Shown: one piece after another, positions 1 to 8,747 of the stretch | How the letters are laid out: each line of letters starts with the position of its first letter | How positions within the stretch are numbered: position 1 is the stretch's first letter | Assembly (NCBI RefSeq): GCF_016803135.1 | Contig: NZ_JAEVFE010000001.1 | Span: 310,001 to 374,000, forward strand | Length of the DNA stretch: 64,000 bases | Origin: Altererythrobacter sp. C41 | Lineage (GTDB): Bacteria; Pseudomonadota; Alphaproteobacteria; Sphingomonadales; Sphingomonadaceae | Reading direction: 5' to 3' | Notes under the pieces: generated by a model | The model's database searches: none | Seen by the model: the letters and a program-made list of their open reading frames with translations, nothing else | Told to the model about the DNA's origin: nothing | Program-made: the position numbers and the translations under genes

Positions 1-516
1 GGGTCACTGGGCCTGCCCGAGCCGGCCGAGACGGGCACGACTTTTGTCGAGAACGCCTTGATCAAGGCGCGGGCAGCGGCCGAGGCCTCCGGCATCGTCG
101 CGCTCGCCGACGACAGCGGACTCTCGGTCGCGGCGCTTAACGGAAGGCCGGGGGTCTACACCGCCGACTGGGCCGAGCGGCAATGGTTCGAAGGCGAGCC
201 GGGCCGGGACTGGTACATGGCGATGGGCAAAGTGGAAGGGATGCTCGCGCAGCAGGGGCCGGACGCGCCGCGTGACGCCGCGTTCCACTGCGTGCTCGCG
301 ATCGCCTGGCCCGACGGAGAGCACGCGGTCTACGAAGGGAGGGCGCCCGGCACGGTCACATGGCCGCCGCGCGGAGCCCTGGGTTTCGGTTACGATCCCG
401 TCTTCGTGCCGCACGGCTACGAACAGACCTTCGCCGAGATCGCGCCCGAGGAAAAGCACCGCATCAGCCACCGCTCGGACGCCTTCGCGAAGCTCGTGGC
501 GGAGCAATTCGGCTAG
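1..516 (+). CDS. rdgB: XTP/dITP diphosphatase RdgB, 5' end cut off by window
   Basis: Cleans the nucleotide pool by hydrolysing XTP, dITP and ITP to monophosphates. The reading frame is open from base 1, so the start codon lies before the window. About 171 codons remain of a family that is usually near 200 residues. Family hallmarks are visible: the [10 protein letters not shown] segment, LADDSGL (the metal-binding acidic pair), GVYTADWA, and the C-terminal GFGYDPVF and HRSDAF motifs. hemW follows on the same strand after a REP-like inverted repeat. In many alphaproteobacteria rdgB and hemW are neighbours, which supports the call. Confidence 0.95.
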   Translation, partial: GSLGLPEPAETGTTFVENALIKARAAAEASGIVALADDSGLSVAALNGRPGVYTADWAERQWFEGEPGRDWYMAMGKVEGMLAQQGPDAPRDAAFHCVLAIAWPDGEHAVYEGRAPGTVTWPPRGALGFGYDPVFVPHGYEQTFAEIAPEEKHRISHRSDAFAKLVAEQFG

Positions 517-528
517 CCAAAGCGTGAG

Positions 529-600
529 TCTCCGCGAAGGCGGGGACCTCAGCCCATCGGCGCTGCGCCAGCGGCGCGAGGCCCCCGCCTTCGCGGGGGA
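529..600. repeat. REP-like inverted repeat between rdgB and hemW
   Basis: Two arms of about 22 bases (529-550 and 578-600) are near-perfect reverse complements, each with the core CGCGAAGGCGGGG or its complement. An inner CGCTG/CAGCG hairpin sits between them. There is no T-run after the outer stem, so it is not a textbook Rho-independent terminator. Short palindromic elements of this kind are common between genes in sphingomonads. It could still attenuate or stabilise the rdgB-hemW transcript. Confidence 0.7.
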
Positions 601-624
601 ACAGGTGTATGCTAAGGAATTCCT

Positions 625-1776
625 GTGGCACGCGCACTCTACATCCATTGGCCCTTCTGCCTGAAGAAGTGCCCCTACTGCGACTTCAACAGCCATGTGC
701 GCGACGGAGTCGATCACGCGGCATGGCAGCGCGCACTCGTGGCAGACATGCGGCACGAGGTCGCGCTTGCAGGCGGCGAACCGCTCACCTCGATCTTCTT
801 TGGCGGCGGTACGCCCTCGCTGATGCCGCCTGCGTTGGTCGCTCACCTGCTCGCGGAAGCGGAGCGGCTGTGGGGTTTTTCGGACGAGATCGAGATCACG
901 CTCGAAGCGAACCCGTCCTCGGTCGAGGCGGCGGCGTTCGACGACCTCGCCGCAGCGGGAATCAATCGCGTCTCGCTCGGCCTGCAGGCGCTCGACGACG
1001 CGGCGCTGCGGTTCCTCGGACGGCTGCATGACGTCCGCGAAGGGCTTTCTGCGCTGGAGATCGCCCAGCAGCATTTCGCGCGGGTCAGCTTCGACCTGAT
1101 CTATGCCCGTCCCGGGCAGACCGCCGCCGAGTGGAGGGCCGAGCTGACTCGTGCGCTCGGCTTCGGCACCGATCACCTCTCGCTCTATCAGCTCACGATC
1201 GAACCCAACACGCGCTTCGCCACCGACGTCCGGCTCGGCCGCTTCGCGCCGCTCGACGACGATCCGGCAGCCGAACTGTTCGAAGTCACCCGTGCGGTCA
1301 CGTCGGAGGTGGGCCTGCCTGCCTACGAAGTCAGCAATCACGCACGGCCCGGGCAGGAGAGCCGGCACAACCTCACTTACTGGCGCTACCGCGACTACTG
1401 CGGGATCGGTCCCGGTGCGCATGGGCGGCGCGGCAGTGTGGGGACGCTTCGCCACAAGAAGCCCGAGAACTGGCTCGCCGCCGTGGATGAGCAAGGGCAC
1501 GGCATCCGCGAGGAAACGGTGCTGTCTCCCCTTACCCGGGCCTCCGAGGCGTTGCTGATGGGCTTGCGTCTCTCCGAAGGCGTTTCGCTACCGGATATCG
1601 CAGGGCGTTTCGGACTCGATGCCAACCGCCTGATCGATCACCATCGCTGCGAAATGCTCGAGCGGCTCGGCTTCGTACGGCGGACGGGTGGCCGTCTCGT
1701 GGTGACCGACAAAGGCATGCCGGTGCTCGACGCGGTGCTGGGAGAACTGGTTCATCCGGAACTCGTCGCGGCATGA
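625..1776 (+). CDS. hemW: radical SAM heme chaperone HemW
   Basis: Binds and delivers heme to target enzymes. The family was long misannotated as oxygen-independent coproporphyrinogen oxidase. The protein is 383 residues and starts at GTG 625. The radical-SAM cluster motif CxxxCxxC is at C12, C16 and C19 (FCLKKCPYC). The GGGTPS segment and the C-terminal HemN domain follow. HemW proteins keep this CxxxCxxC form and lack the extra cysteine of true HemN (CxxxCxxCxC); here the residue after the third Cys is DF, as in HemW. Its stop overlaps the xerC start by four bases (ATGA), so the two are translationally coupled. Confidence 0.93.
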   Translation: MARALYIHWPFCLKKCPYCDFNSHVRDGVDHAAWQRALVADMRHEVALAGGEPLTSIFFGGGTPSLMPPALVAHLLAEAERLWGFSDEIEITLEANPSSVEAAAFDDLAAAGINRVSLGLQALDDAALRFLGRLHDVREGLSALEIAQQHFARVSFDLIYARPGQTAAEWRAELTRALGFGTDHLSLYQLTIEPNTRFATDVRLGRFAPLDDDPAAELFEVTRAVTSEVGLPAYEVSNHARPGQESRHNLTYWRYRDYCGIGPGAHGRRGSVGTLRHKKPENWLAAVDEQGHGIREETVLSPLTRASEALLMGLRLSEGVSLPDIAGRFGLDANRLIDHHRCEMLERLGFVRRTGGRLVVTDKGMPVLDAVLGELVHPELVAA

Positions 1777-2669
1777 GCGCCGTCGACCTGCTCGCCGACT
1801 GGCACGACCATCTCGCGAAGAACCGCCGCCGGTCGCCGCACACGGTGCGTGCCTACCTCGCGGCGGCAAAGAACCTGCTCCAGGCCATCGGTGCGGAGGA
1901 TTGGCCTGCCGTCGCCCGGATCGAGGGCCCCGGGTTGCGCGCGCAGCTCGCCCGGCGGCGCGCCGATGGGCTCGGCAATGCCTCGGCGGCGCGGGAGCTT
2001 TCCGCGCTCAAGGCATTCGTGAAGCACGCCCGTGAACGTGCGGGCCATGCCGATGCGGCCGCTCCGCGTTTGCGCGGGCCACGAATCAAAAAAGGCCTGC
2101 CCCGCCCTGTCACCCCCGACGACGCGAGCAATCTCGCCGAACTGGTCGCCGCCGACGCGGGCGAGCCCTGGATCGGCGCGCGCGACCGTGCGGTTCTGCT
2201 GCTACTTTACGGCGCCGGCGTGCGGATCGCGGAGGCGCTATCGCTGAAGGGCGGTGATCTGCCTTTGGGCGAGACGCTCTCGGTCACCGGCAAAGGCGGC
2301 AAGCAGCGCGTGGTGCCGATCCTGCCGCTCGTTCGTGAGGCGGTCGCCGACTACGCACGGCAATGCCCCTGGCCGCTGACCAGGGACGAACCGCTGTTCC
2401 GTGGGGCGAAAGGCGGAGCGCTCAACCAGGGCATGGTTCAGAAAGCGATGGCGCGCGCCCGCATCGCGCTCGGCCTACCTGCGACCGCAACCCCCCATGC
2501 GCTCCGCCACTCGTTCGCCACGCATCTGCTCGGTGCCGGGGCGGATTTGCGCAGCCTGCAGGAGCTGCTCGGCCACGCGAGCCTCGGCTCGACGCAGATC
2601 TACACGAAAGTCGATGCGGCGACCCTGCTCGACACCTATCGCAATGCGCACCCACGCGAGCGGGGCTAG
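1773..2669 (+). CDS. xerC: site-specific tyrosine recombinase XerC
   Basis: Resolves chromosome dimers at dif together with XerD. The protein is 298 residues, normal for Xer recombinases. It has an N-terminal SAM-like core-binding domain (about 1-90) and a catalytic domain. Catalytic residues are visible: R151 (GVRIAEAL), a lysine in GKGGK (174-178), H242 and R245 in HALRHSFATHLL, H268 in LLGHASLGS, and the nucleophile Y277 (QIYT). XerC is preferred over XerD on length and on its place behind hemW, but the distinction is inferred. No phage genes or att sites are nearby. Its TAG stop shares a CTAG with the convergent dedA stop. Confidence 0.88.
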   Translation: MSAVDLLADWHDHLAKNRRRSPHTVRAYLAAAKNLLQAIGAEDWPAVARIEGPGLRAQLARRRADGLGNASAARELSALKAFVKHARERAGHADAAAPRLRGPRIKKGLPRPVTPDDASNLAELVAADAGEPWIGARDRAVLLLLYGAGVRIAEALSLKGGDLPLGETLSVTGKGGKQRVVPILPLVREAVADYARQCPWPLTRDEPLFRGAKGGALNQGMVQKAMARARIALGLPATATPHALRHSFATHLLGAGADLRSLQELLGHASLGSTQIYTKVDAATLLDTYRNAHPRERG

Positions 2670-3277
2670 TCGTTCCGCTCCTCACGCGGCGTCCATGTGA
2701 AAACGCGCCAGAGATACCCGACCACCGTCAGCACCACGAAGCCGACGATGATCCAGCCGACGACGTGCTCGTACTCTTCCAGATAGCGTCCCACGGCCGT
2801 CCCCCCGGCCACCAGCAGCACGTTCCAGACCGCTGTGCCGACGAACGTGAAGGCAAGGAAGCGCCAGACCTTCATGTGGGCGAGCCCCGCCGGAAGCGAG
2901 ATGATCGTGCGGAAGATCGGCACCCAGCGCAGCACGAGGACGACCCACTGGCCGTGGCGGCGGAAGAACTCCGACCCGCGCTCGACATGCTCCCAGTCGA
3001 CCGTCAGCCAGCGGCCCCAGCGATCGACAAAGGGCTTCATCCGCTCGTAGCCCCATTTGTCGCCGAGCCAGAACCAGAAATAGTTGCCCACCGTCGAACC
3101 GACGGTGCCGGCCAGCATCAGCGGCCAGAACTCCATCTCCCCCCGCGCGACGAGCATGCCGCCGATGCCCATGATCACTTCGGACGGGATCGGCGGAAAG
3201 ACGTTCTCCAGCGCCATCAGCAGCGCGATTCCGACGTAGCCGCCACGGGCGATGAATTCGATGATGATGTCGTGCAT
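2666..3277 (-). CDS. DedA family inner-membrane protein
   Basis: DedA/VTT-fold membrane protein of 203 residues. Family members are implicated in lipid flipping (undecaprenyl phosphate or phosphatidylethanolamine) and envelope stability; the substrate of this one cannot be read. Visible family marks are the N-terminal ALENVFPPIPSEVIM segment, a re-entrant GTVGSTVGNYFWFWLG stretch, and the FxRxVPxxRxxxxxxAG signature as LRWVPIFRTIISLPAGLAHM. It is the last gene of the run rsmI-yraN-gshB-dedA, with 19 bases after gshB. Confidence 0.92.
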   Translation of the reverse strand: MHDIIIEFIARGGYVGIALLMALENVFPPIPSEVIMGIGGMLVARGEMEFWPLMLAGTVGSTVGNYFWFWLGDKWGYERMKPFVDRWGRWLTVDWEHVERGSEFFRRHGQWVVLVLRWVPIFRTIISLPAGLAHMKVWRFLAFTFVGTAVWNVLLVAGGTAVGRYLEEYEHVVGWIIVGFVVLTVVGYLWRVFTWTPREERND

Positions 3278-3296
3278 GGTTCCGAGTGTTCCGAGC

Positions 3297-4253
3297 CTAG
3301 CGGCTTGCGTGCCGTGCTTCGATGGCGTCCCAGATCAGCGCACCGGTGTCGGTGCCGTTGAACCTGTCGATGGCGACGATCCCGGTCGGACTGGTGACGT
3401 TGATTTCCGTCAGCCACTTGCCGCCGATCACATCGATGCCGACGAACACGAGGCCGCGGCGCTTGAGCTCCGGCCCCATCGCGGCGCAGATCTTTTCCTC
3501 GCGCGCGGTCAGGGTCGCTGCCTCGGCATGGCCGCCCTGTGCAAGGTTCGAACGGAACTCCCCTTCGCCCGGGAAGCGATTGATGGCGCCCGCGAATTCT
3601 CCGTCGACGAGCACAATCCGCTTGTCCCCTTCCGCCACTTCGGGGAGGAAAGGCTGGACCATATGCGGCTCGGGCCATGTCTGGTTGAAGACCTCCGACA
3701 GGGCCGAAAGGTTCGTCCCGTCGGCGTCGATACGGAAGATCGCCTTGCCGCCGTTGCCGTGCAGCGGCTTCACCACCACTGCGCCGTGCTTCTTCTGGAA
3801 GGCGCGAATATCCTCGAGTTTGCGCGCGACGAGCGTCGGCGGCATGAACCGCGCGTAATCGAGCACGAACATCTTCTCCGGCGCATTCACCACTTCGCGC
3901 GGATCGTTGACGACCAGCGTCTCGCCCTTCAGCCGATCGAGCAGGAAAGCCGCGCTGATATAGCCGAGGTGGAACGGCGGATCCTGCCGCATTAGCACGA
4001 CGTCGATCTCGTTCCCCAGGTCGATCCGGCGCAGTTCGCTTTCCCACCGGAAGTGATCGCCCTCGACGCGCTGAACCGAAACCTCGCGCGCCCAGGCGGT
4101 TACGCGCCCTTCTTCCCAGGCGAGCGTCGAAACGTCGTAATGCCACAGCCGATGCCCGCGCGCCTGCGCGGACAGCATCAGGGCGAAGGAGGAATCGCCG
4201 GCGATCCTGACGCTCTCGATCGGGTCCATCTGGATGGCGACGCGTAAGCTCAT
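3297..4253 (-). CDS. gshB: glutathione synthase
   Basis: Joins gamma-glutamylcysteine and glycine with ATP to make glutathione in the cytoplasm. The protein is 318 residues, the usual length. Visible marks are MRQDPPFHLGYI (88-99, substrate region), the ATP-grasp lysine segment VVVKPLHGNGGKAIF (159-173), and a C-terminal EINVTSPTGI motif typical of GshB. It lies 9 bases downstream of yraN, within the rsmI-yraN-gshB-dedA run. Confidence 0.96.
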   Translation of the reverse strand: MSLRVAIQMDPIESVRIAGDSSFALMLSAQARGHRLWHYDVSTLAWEEGRVTAWAREVSVQRVEGDHFRWESELRRIDLGNEIDVVLMRQDPPFHLGYISAAFLLDRLKGETLVVNDPREVVNAPEKMFVLDYARFMPPTLVARKLEDIRAFQKKHGAVVVKPLHGNGGKAIFRIDADGTNLSALSEVFNQTWPEPHMVQPFLPEVAEGDKRIVLVDGEFAGAINRFPGEGEFRSNLAQGGHAEAATLTAREEKICAAMGPELKRRGLVFVGIDVIGGKWLTEINVTSPTGIVAIDRFNGTDTGALIWDAIEARHASR

Positions 4254-4262
4254 TGAGGTTCC

Positions 4263-4613
4263 CTAAGGCTGCCAGGCGTTGACGATGTGGCGGGGGAAGC
4301 TGCCGGGCGCAAGGAGGATCACGTCCAAACGTATATCTTCCCCGCCGGACGCGTATTCATGGGCCACGGCCTCGACCGCCGCGGCGACGCGACTGAGGCG
4401 GAATTCATCGATCGCGAAGTCCAGCTCCGCCGCGGCCTTGCGCCACTTGACCTCGACAAAGGCAACCACATTGCCCCGCTTGCAGATGAGATCGATCTCG
4501 CCCAGCGGCGTCTTGCGGCGGCGGTCGAGCACACGCCAGCCCTTCATCTGAAGCCAGAGCGCCGCCCGCCCTTCCCCGGCCCGGCCTTCACGCTCCGCCC
4601 GCTGGCGTTTCAT
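4263..4613 (-). CDS. yraN: YraN family protein (UPF0102), nuclease-fold
   Basis: Protein of 116 residues, standard for the YraN/UPF0102 family of predicted endonuclease-fold proteins. The conserved core GEIDLICKRGNVVAFVEVKWR carries the E/D...D...ExK arrangement of restriction-endonuclease-like proteins. Its start overlaps the rsmI stop (ATGA), the conserved rsmI-yraN neighbourhood of many proteobacteria. The biological role is not established; DNA repair or recombination has been proposed for the family. Confidence 0.9.
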   Translation of the reverse strand: MKRQRAEREGRAGEGRAALWLQMKGWRVLDRRRKTPLGEIDLICKRGNVVAFVEVKWRKAAAELDFAIDEFRLSRVAAAVEAVAHEYASGGEDIRLDVILLAPGSFPRHIVNAWQP

Positions 4614-5458
4614 GCGCCTCGCAGCTCGAGCGCGCGAGCATATAGCGTCTTGCGATCCTGCCCAGTCGCCCTGGCGACCTGGGCGGCCGCCTGCGACGGC
4701 TTGGCCGATTGCAGGGCCTCGGTGAGCAGTGCATCGACATCCTGCTCGTCTGCGCGCTCGTCACCACCCGGCCCTACGAGCAGCACGATCTCGCCCTTGG
4801 CGGGATAGGCTGCGAAATGCGCGGCGAGCTCGGCTGCCGTGCCGGTCCGGCATTCTTCATGCAGCTTGGTCAGTTCGCGAGCGACGGCGATCTCGCGGCC
4901 GGGCAGCAATTGCCCGATCGCGTCGAGCGATTTCACCAGCCGAGGCGCGGTTTCGTAGAAGATCGCGGTCGCATCCGCCTTCGCGGCCGACTCCAGCGCC
5001 TCGCGCCGCGCCTTGTCCTTGTTCGGCAGGAAGCCCGCGAACAGGAACCGGTCGTTGGGAAGGCCCGACAGGGTCAGCCCGGCGATCGCCGCGCAGGCCC
5101 CTGGCAGCGTCGTCACCGGCACACCAGCCGCGCGCGCATCGCGCACGAGGCGATAACCAGGGTCGGAGACCAGCGGCGTCCCGGCATCGCTTACCAGTGC
5201 GACCGCCTTCTCCTGCATTGCGGCGACGAGACGCGCCCGATCCTTCTCCCCGGCGTGATCGTCGTAACGCCAGAGGGGCTTCGACAAGCCGAGGTGTTTC
5301 ATGAGCTTGCCGGTGACGCGCGTGTCCTCGCAGGCCACCCCGTCGCACCGCGCGAGCGTCTCGGCTGCCCGCATGGTGATGTCGCCGAGATTGCCAATCG
5401 GGGTTGCGACTATATAGAGACCGGGTTGGAGAGGTTGGTGGGCCACTCCCGCATCCAT
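4610..5458 (-). CDS. rsmI: 16S rRNA 2'-O-ribose C1402 methyltransferase RsmI
   Basis: Methylates the 2'-OH of C1402 in the decoding centre of 16S rRNA using SAM. With the ATG at 5458 the protein is 282 residues, normal for the family. A TTG 24 bases further upstream (5482) would add eight residues and cannot be excluded. Marks: YIVATPIGNLGDITMRA near the N terminus, ACEDTRVTGKL, SDAGTPLVSDPGYRLV and PGACAAI. It is divergent from the LpoA-like lipoprotein gene with only 26 bases between starts, so the two promoters must overlap. It heads the run to dedA. Confidence 0.95.
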   Translation of the reverse strand: MDAGVAHQPLQPGLYIVATPIGNLGDITMRAAETLARCDGVACEDTRVTGKLMKHLGLSKPLWRYDDHAGEKDRARLVAAMQEKAVALVSDAGTPLVSDPGYRLVRDARAAGVPVTTLPGACAAIAGLTLSGLPNDRFLFAGFLPNKDKARREALESAAKADATAIFYETAPRLVKSLDAIGQLLPGREIAVARELTKLHEECRTGTAAELAAHFAAYPAKGEIVLLVGPGGDERADEQDVDALLTEALQSAKPSQAAAQVARATGQDRKTLYARALELRGA

Positions 5459-5484
5459 GGACACGACGACGGGGAGCCGCAAGC

Positions 5485-6642
5485 ATGAAGCGTTGGAAAC
5501 TGGATCGGCGGATGCTGGTCATCGCCGGGGCAAGCGCCGTTCTGGCGGGTTGCCAGGTGATACCGAAGGGGCCGACCACTTCCACCGCTCCCGAGCCGAC
5601 GCCGACACCCACGCCGAGCGAGTCCGGCCTGCCCGACGACGAGGAACGGCACCGGGTCGCTCTGCTCGTGCCGATGTCGGGCACCAATGGCGCAGTCGGC
5701 CAGTCGATCGCCAATGCGACGACGATGGCCCTGCTCGACACCAATGCCGACAATCTGCGCATCACCACCTACGATACGTCGACCAACGCCCGTGATGCCG
5801 CTCGCCGCGCCATCGCGGATGGCAACAAGCTGATCCTGGGTCCGCTGCTAGGCAGCAACGTGGGGCCGGTGCTGGCCGAGGCGCGCCCGGCCGACGTGCC
5901 GCTGATCTCGTTTTCCAACGACACTAGCGTTGCCGGCGCCGGCGTGTTCCTGATGGGCCATATTCCCGAGCAGTCGGTCGCACGCAGCGTGGCCTATGCG
6001 CGTCAGCGCGGCTCGGCCAACTTCGCGGCGATCGTGCCAGACGGCGAGTACGGCCGGCGCGCCGAAGCGGCGCTTTCCGCCGCGGTCGTCGAATCGGGCG
6101 GACGGCTCGTCGCGACCGAAACCTACACGCGCAGCAACACCTCGGTGGTCAGCGCCGCCCAGCGGATCGCCGGCGAAGGCGGCTTCGACACCGTTCTGCT
6201 GGCCGACGGCGCGCGGCTCGCCTCGCTGGCCGCGCGCGAGCTGCGCTCTGACGGGGGCAAGATGCAGATCCTCGGCACCGAATTGTGGAGCGGCGAAGGC
6301 GCCGTGACCAGCGCGGCGGCGCTGCGCGGTGCGCTGTTCGCGGCGGTTTCCGATGCGCGCTTCAAGCGCTTCTCCGACAGTTACCGCAGCCGCTTCGGAT
6401 CGCAACCATATCGCATCTCCACGCTCGGCTACGACGGTGTCCTGCTGGCGCTGCGCGTCGCGGAAGACTGGCGGGTCGGGAGCGGCTTCCCGGTTGCGCG
6501 CCTGCGCGAGGAAGGCGGTTTCCTTGGCCTCGACGGCCCGTTCCGGTTCCAGGGCAACGGTGTGATCCAGCGGGCGATGGAAGTGCGCGAGATACGCGAC
6601 GGCCAGGTCGTGATCGTCTCTCCCGCGCCCAGCGGCTTCTGA
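5485..6642 (+). CDS. penicillin-binding protein activator (LpoA-like lipoprotein)
   Basis: Periplasmic, lipid-anchored protein of 385 residues with a type I periplasmic-binding-protein fold. The start at ATG 5485 gives a clean lipoprotein signal, lipobox LAGC with C23. A Pro/Thr-rich linker follows, then HRVALLVPMSGTNGAVGQSI and GPLLGSNV, which match the LpoA/LivK-like domain. In gammaproteobacteria LpoA activates PBP1A; in alphaproteobacteria the role of this family is inferred by homology. The divergent arrangement with rsmI is also seen for lpoA in E. coli, which supports the assignment. An in-frame upstream extension to 5404 lacks a signal sequence and is unlikely. Confidence 0.88.
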   Translation: MKRWKLDRRMLVIAGASAVLAGCQVIPKGPTTSTAPEPTPTPTPSESGLPDDEERHRVALLVPMSGTNGAVGQSIANATTMALLDTNADNLRITTYDTSTNARDAARRAIADGNKLILGPLLGSNVGPVLAEARPADVPLISFSNDTSVAGAGVFLMGHIPEQSVARSVAYARQRGSANFAAIVPDGEYGRRAEAALSAAVVESGGRLVATETYTRSNTSVVSAAQRIAGEGGFDTVLLADGARLASLAARELRSDGGKMQILGTELWSGEGAVTSAAALRGALFAAVSDARFKRFSDSYRSRFGSQPYRISTLGYDGVLLALRVAEDWRVGSGFPVARLREEGGFLGLDGPFRFQGNGVIQRAMEVREIRDGQVVIVSPAPSGF

Positions 6643-6706
6643 GGTTGACGATAACGCACCGCCGCCTGCTTGAAGCCGCGCGAAATCGCGGCCTATAGGC
6701 CGTACG

Positions 6707-8683
6707 ATGCCCGACGACCTGTTTGCGAACACGCCCGCTTCGAGCGGTGACTACGATGCTTCCTCGATCGAGGTGCTCGAGGGGCTCGAGCCCGTACGCC
6801 GTCGGCCCGGCATGTATATCGGCGGGACCGACGACCGCGCCCTGCACCACCTCGCCGCCGAAGTCCTCGACAACGCTATGGACGAGGCGGTCGCGGGCCA
6901 TGCGACGCGGATCGAGGTCAGCCTTGAAGATGGCAACCGCCTGACGATCACCGACAACGGTCGCGGCATGCCGGTGGCCGAGCATCCCAAGTTCCCGGGC
7001 AAGTCGACGCTCGAGGTGATCCTCTCGATGCTGCACTCGGGCGGCAAGTTCTCGGGCAAGGCCTACGCCACGAGCGGCGGCCTGCATGGCGTCGGCGTCT
7101 CGGTGGTAAATGCTCTATCCAGCCACACGCGGGTCGAGGTGGCGCGCGACCGGCAGCTCTACGCGCAGGAGTTCGCACGGGGTGAGACGCTGGGGCCGCT
7201 GCAGCAGCTCGGCCCGACGCCCAACCGCCGCGGCACGACGGTCAGCTTCACGCCGGATACGGAAATCTTCGGCGATCGAACCTTCAGCCCCAAGCGCCTT
7301 TTCAAGCTCGCCCGCTCCAAGGCTTATCTCTTCGCCGGGGTCGAGATCCGCTGGAAGTGCGCCTCCTCGCTCGCGAGCGACGACGTTCCGGCGGAGGCGG
7401 TGTTCAAGTTCCCCGGCGGGCTTGCCGATCACCTCGCTGAGCAGATCGGCGACCGCGAATGCGTGACCTCCCGCCCCTTCACCGGAACGCAGGAATTTCC
7501 CGACGATCAAGGCCGGGTCGAGTGGGCGATCGCCTGGCCGCTCTGGTCAGACGGCGCAGGGAGCTGGTATTGCAACACCGTGCCAACGCCGGACGGCGGC
7601 ACGCATGAGCAGGGCCTGCGCGCCGCGCTGACCAAGGGTTTGCGCGCCTTCGGCGAACTGACCGGGCAGAAGAAGGCGAAGGATCTCTCCGCCGACGACG
7701 TGATGACTGGTGCAGAGGTCATGCTCAGCGTCTTCATCCGCGACCCGCAGTTCCAGAGCCAGACCAAGGACCGCCTGACCAGCCCCGAAGCCACGCGCCT
7801 GGTCGAAAACGCGGTGCGCGACCACTTCGACCACTTCCTCGCCGACAACATGGAGCGCGGGCGCGCGCTGCTGGGCGCCGTGATGGAGCGGATGGACGAG
7901 CGCCTCCGCCGCAAGGCGGAGCGCGAGGTAAAGCGCAAGACCGCGACCAACGCCAAGAAGCTGCGCCTGCCCGGCAAACTCACCGACTGCTCGGGCGAAG
8001 GCGACGGCGAGACCGAGCTGTTCATCGTCGAGGGCGATAGCGCCGGCGGCAGCGCCAAGCAGGCGCGCAACCGCAAGACCCAGGCGATCCTGCCGATCCG
8101 CGGAAAGATCCTCAACGTCGCCTCGGCGAGCGCCGACAAGATCCGCGCTAACAGCGAGATCGCCGATCTGATCCTCGCGCTCGGCTGCGGAAGCCGCAAG
8201 GACTGCGATCCGGAGGCGCTGCGCTACGACCGGATCGTCATCATGACCGACGCCGATGTCGACGGTGCGCACATTGCGACGCTGCTGATGACGTTCTTCT
8301 TCCAGGAAATGCCCGAGGTCGTGCGTCGCGGGCACCTGTTCCTCGCCCAGCCCCCGCTCTATCGTCTGACCTCGGGCAAGGAGAGCGTGTACGCCCGCGA
8401 CGACGCCCACCGCGCCGAGCTGGAGGCGACGGTGTTCAAGGGCAGGAAAGTCGAAGTCGGTCGGTTCAAGGGCCTCGGTGAAATGAACCCGCAGCAGCTT
8501 CGCGAAACCACGATGAACCCGGAAACGCGCAGCCTGATCCGCATCACCCTCCCCGCCGAACACGAGCAGCGCCACGCGGTGAAGGAACTGGTCGACCAGC
8601 TCATGGGGCGCAATCCCGAACACCGCTTCAACTTCATTCAGAACCGCGCTGGCGAGTTCGACCGCGAGCTGATCGACGCCTGA
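6707..8683 (+). CDS. parE: DNA topoisomerase IV subunit B
   Basis: ATPase subunit of topoisomerase IV, which decatenates daughter chromosomes with ParC. The protein is 658 residues, typical of ParE and shorter than most GyrB. The GHKL ATPase is N-terminal: EVLDNAMDEA (N56), DNGRG (83-87) and GGLHGVG (124-130). The TOPRIM domain follows, with FIVEGDSAGG and the metal-binding DADVDGAHI. The C-terminal QLMGRNPEHRFNFIQ end is characteristic. No parC lies in the window. A 40-base hairpin follows the stop codon. Confidence 0.96.
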   Translation: MPDDLFANTPASSGDYDASSIEVLEGLEPVRRRPGMYIGGTDDRALHHLAAEVLDNAMDEAVAGHATRIEVSLEDGNRLTITDNGRGMPVAEHPKFPGKSTLEVILSMLHSGGKFSGKAYATSGGLHGVGVSVVNALSSHTRVEVARDRQLYAQEFARGETLGPLQQLGPTPNRRGTTVSFTPDTEIFGDRTFSPKRLFKLARSKAYLFAGVEIRWKCASSLASDDVPAEAVFKFPGGLADHLAEQIGDRECVTSRPFTGTQEFPDDQGRVEWAIAWPLWSDGAGSWYCNTVPTPDGGTHEQGLRAALTKGLRAFGELTGQKKAKDLSADDVMTGAEVMLSVFIRDPQFQSQTKDRLTSPEATRLVENAVRDHFDHFLADNMERGRALLGAVMERMDERLRRKAEREVKRKTATNAKKLRLPGKLTDCSGEGDGETELFIVEGDSAGGSAKQARNRKTQAILPIRGKILNVASASADKIRANSEIADLILALGCGSRKDCDPEALRYDRIVIMTDADVDGAHIATLLMTFFFQEMPEVVRRGHLFLAQPPLYRLTSGKESVYARDDAHRAELEATVFKGRKVEVGRFKGLGEMNPQQLRETTMNPETRSLIRITLPAEHEQRHAVKELVDQLMGRNPEHRFNFIQNRAGEFDRELIDA

Positions 8684-8698
8684 CGGTTGCCCCGACGT

Positions 8699-8738
8699 CC
8701 GAAGTGAAGTAGTGGGGTAATACACCACCTCACTTCGG
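8699..8738. terminator. hairpin between parE and the DUF5694 gene
   Basis: Arms CCGAAGTGA (8699-8707) and TCACTTCGG (8730-8738) are perfect reverse complements. An inner GTGG (8712-8715) pairs with CCAC (8725-8728), leaving a 9-base loop. There is no T-run after it, so classic intrinsic termination is doubtful. It ends nine bases before the GTG start at 8748, where it would mask or replace the ribosome-binding region. It may therefore act as a 3' stabiliser for parE, a translation-control hairpin, or both. Confidence 0.55.
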
Positions 8739-8747
8739 GAGCTCGCC

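Noticed and set aside
1773-2669. Tyrosine recombinase as sign of a prophage or integrative element
   Set aside because: It is a chromosomal Xer protein coupled to hemW, with no phage genes, tRNA attachment site or flanking repeats.
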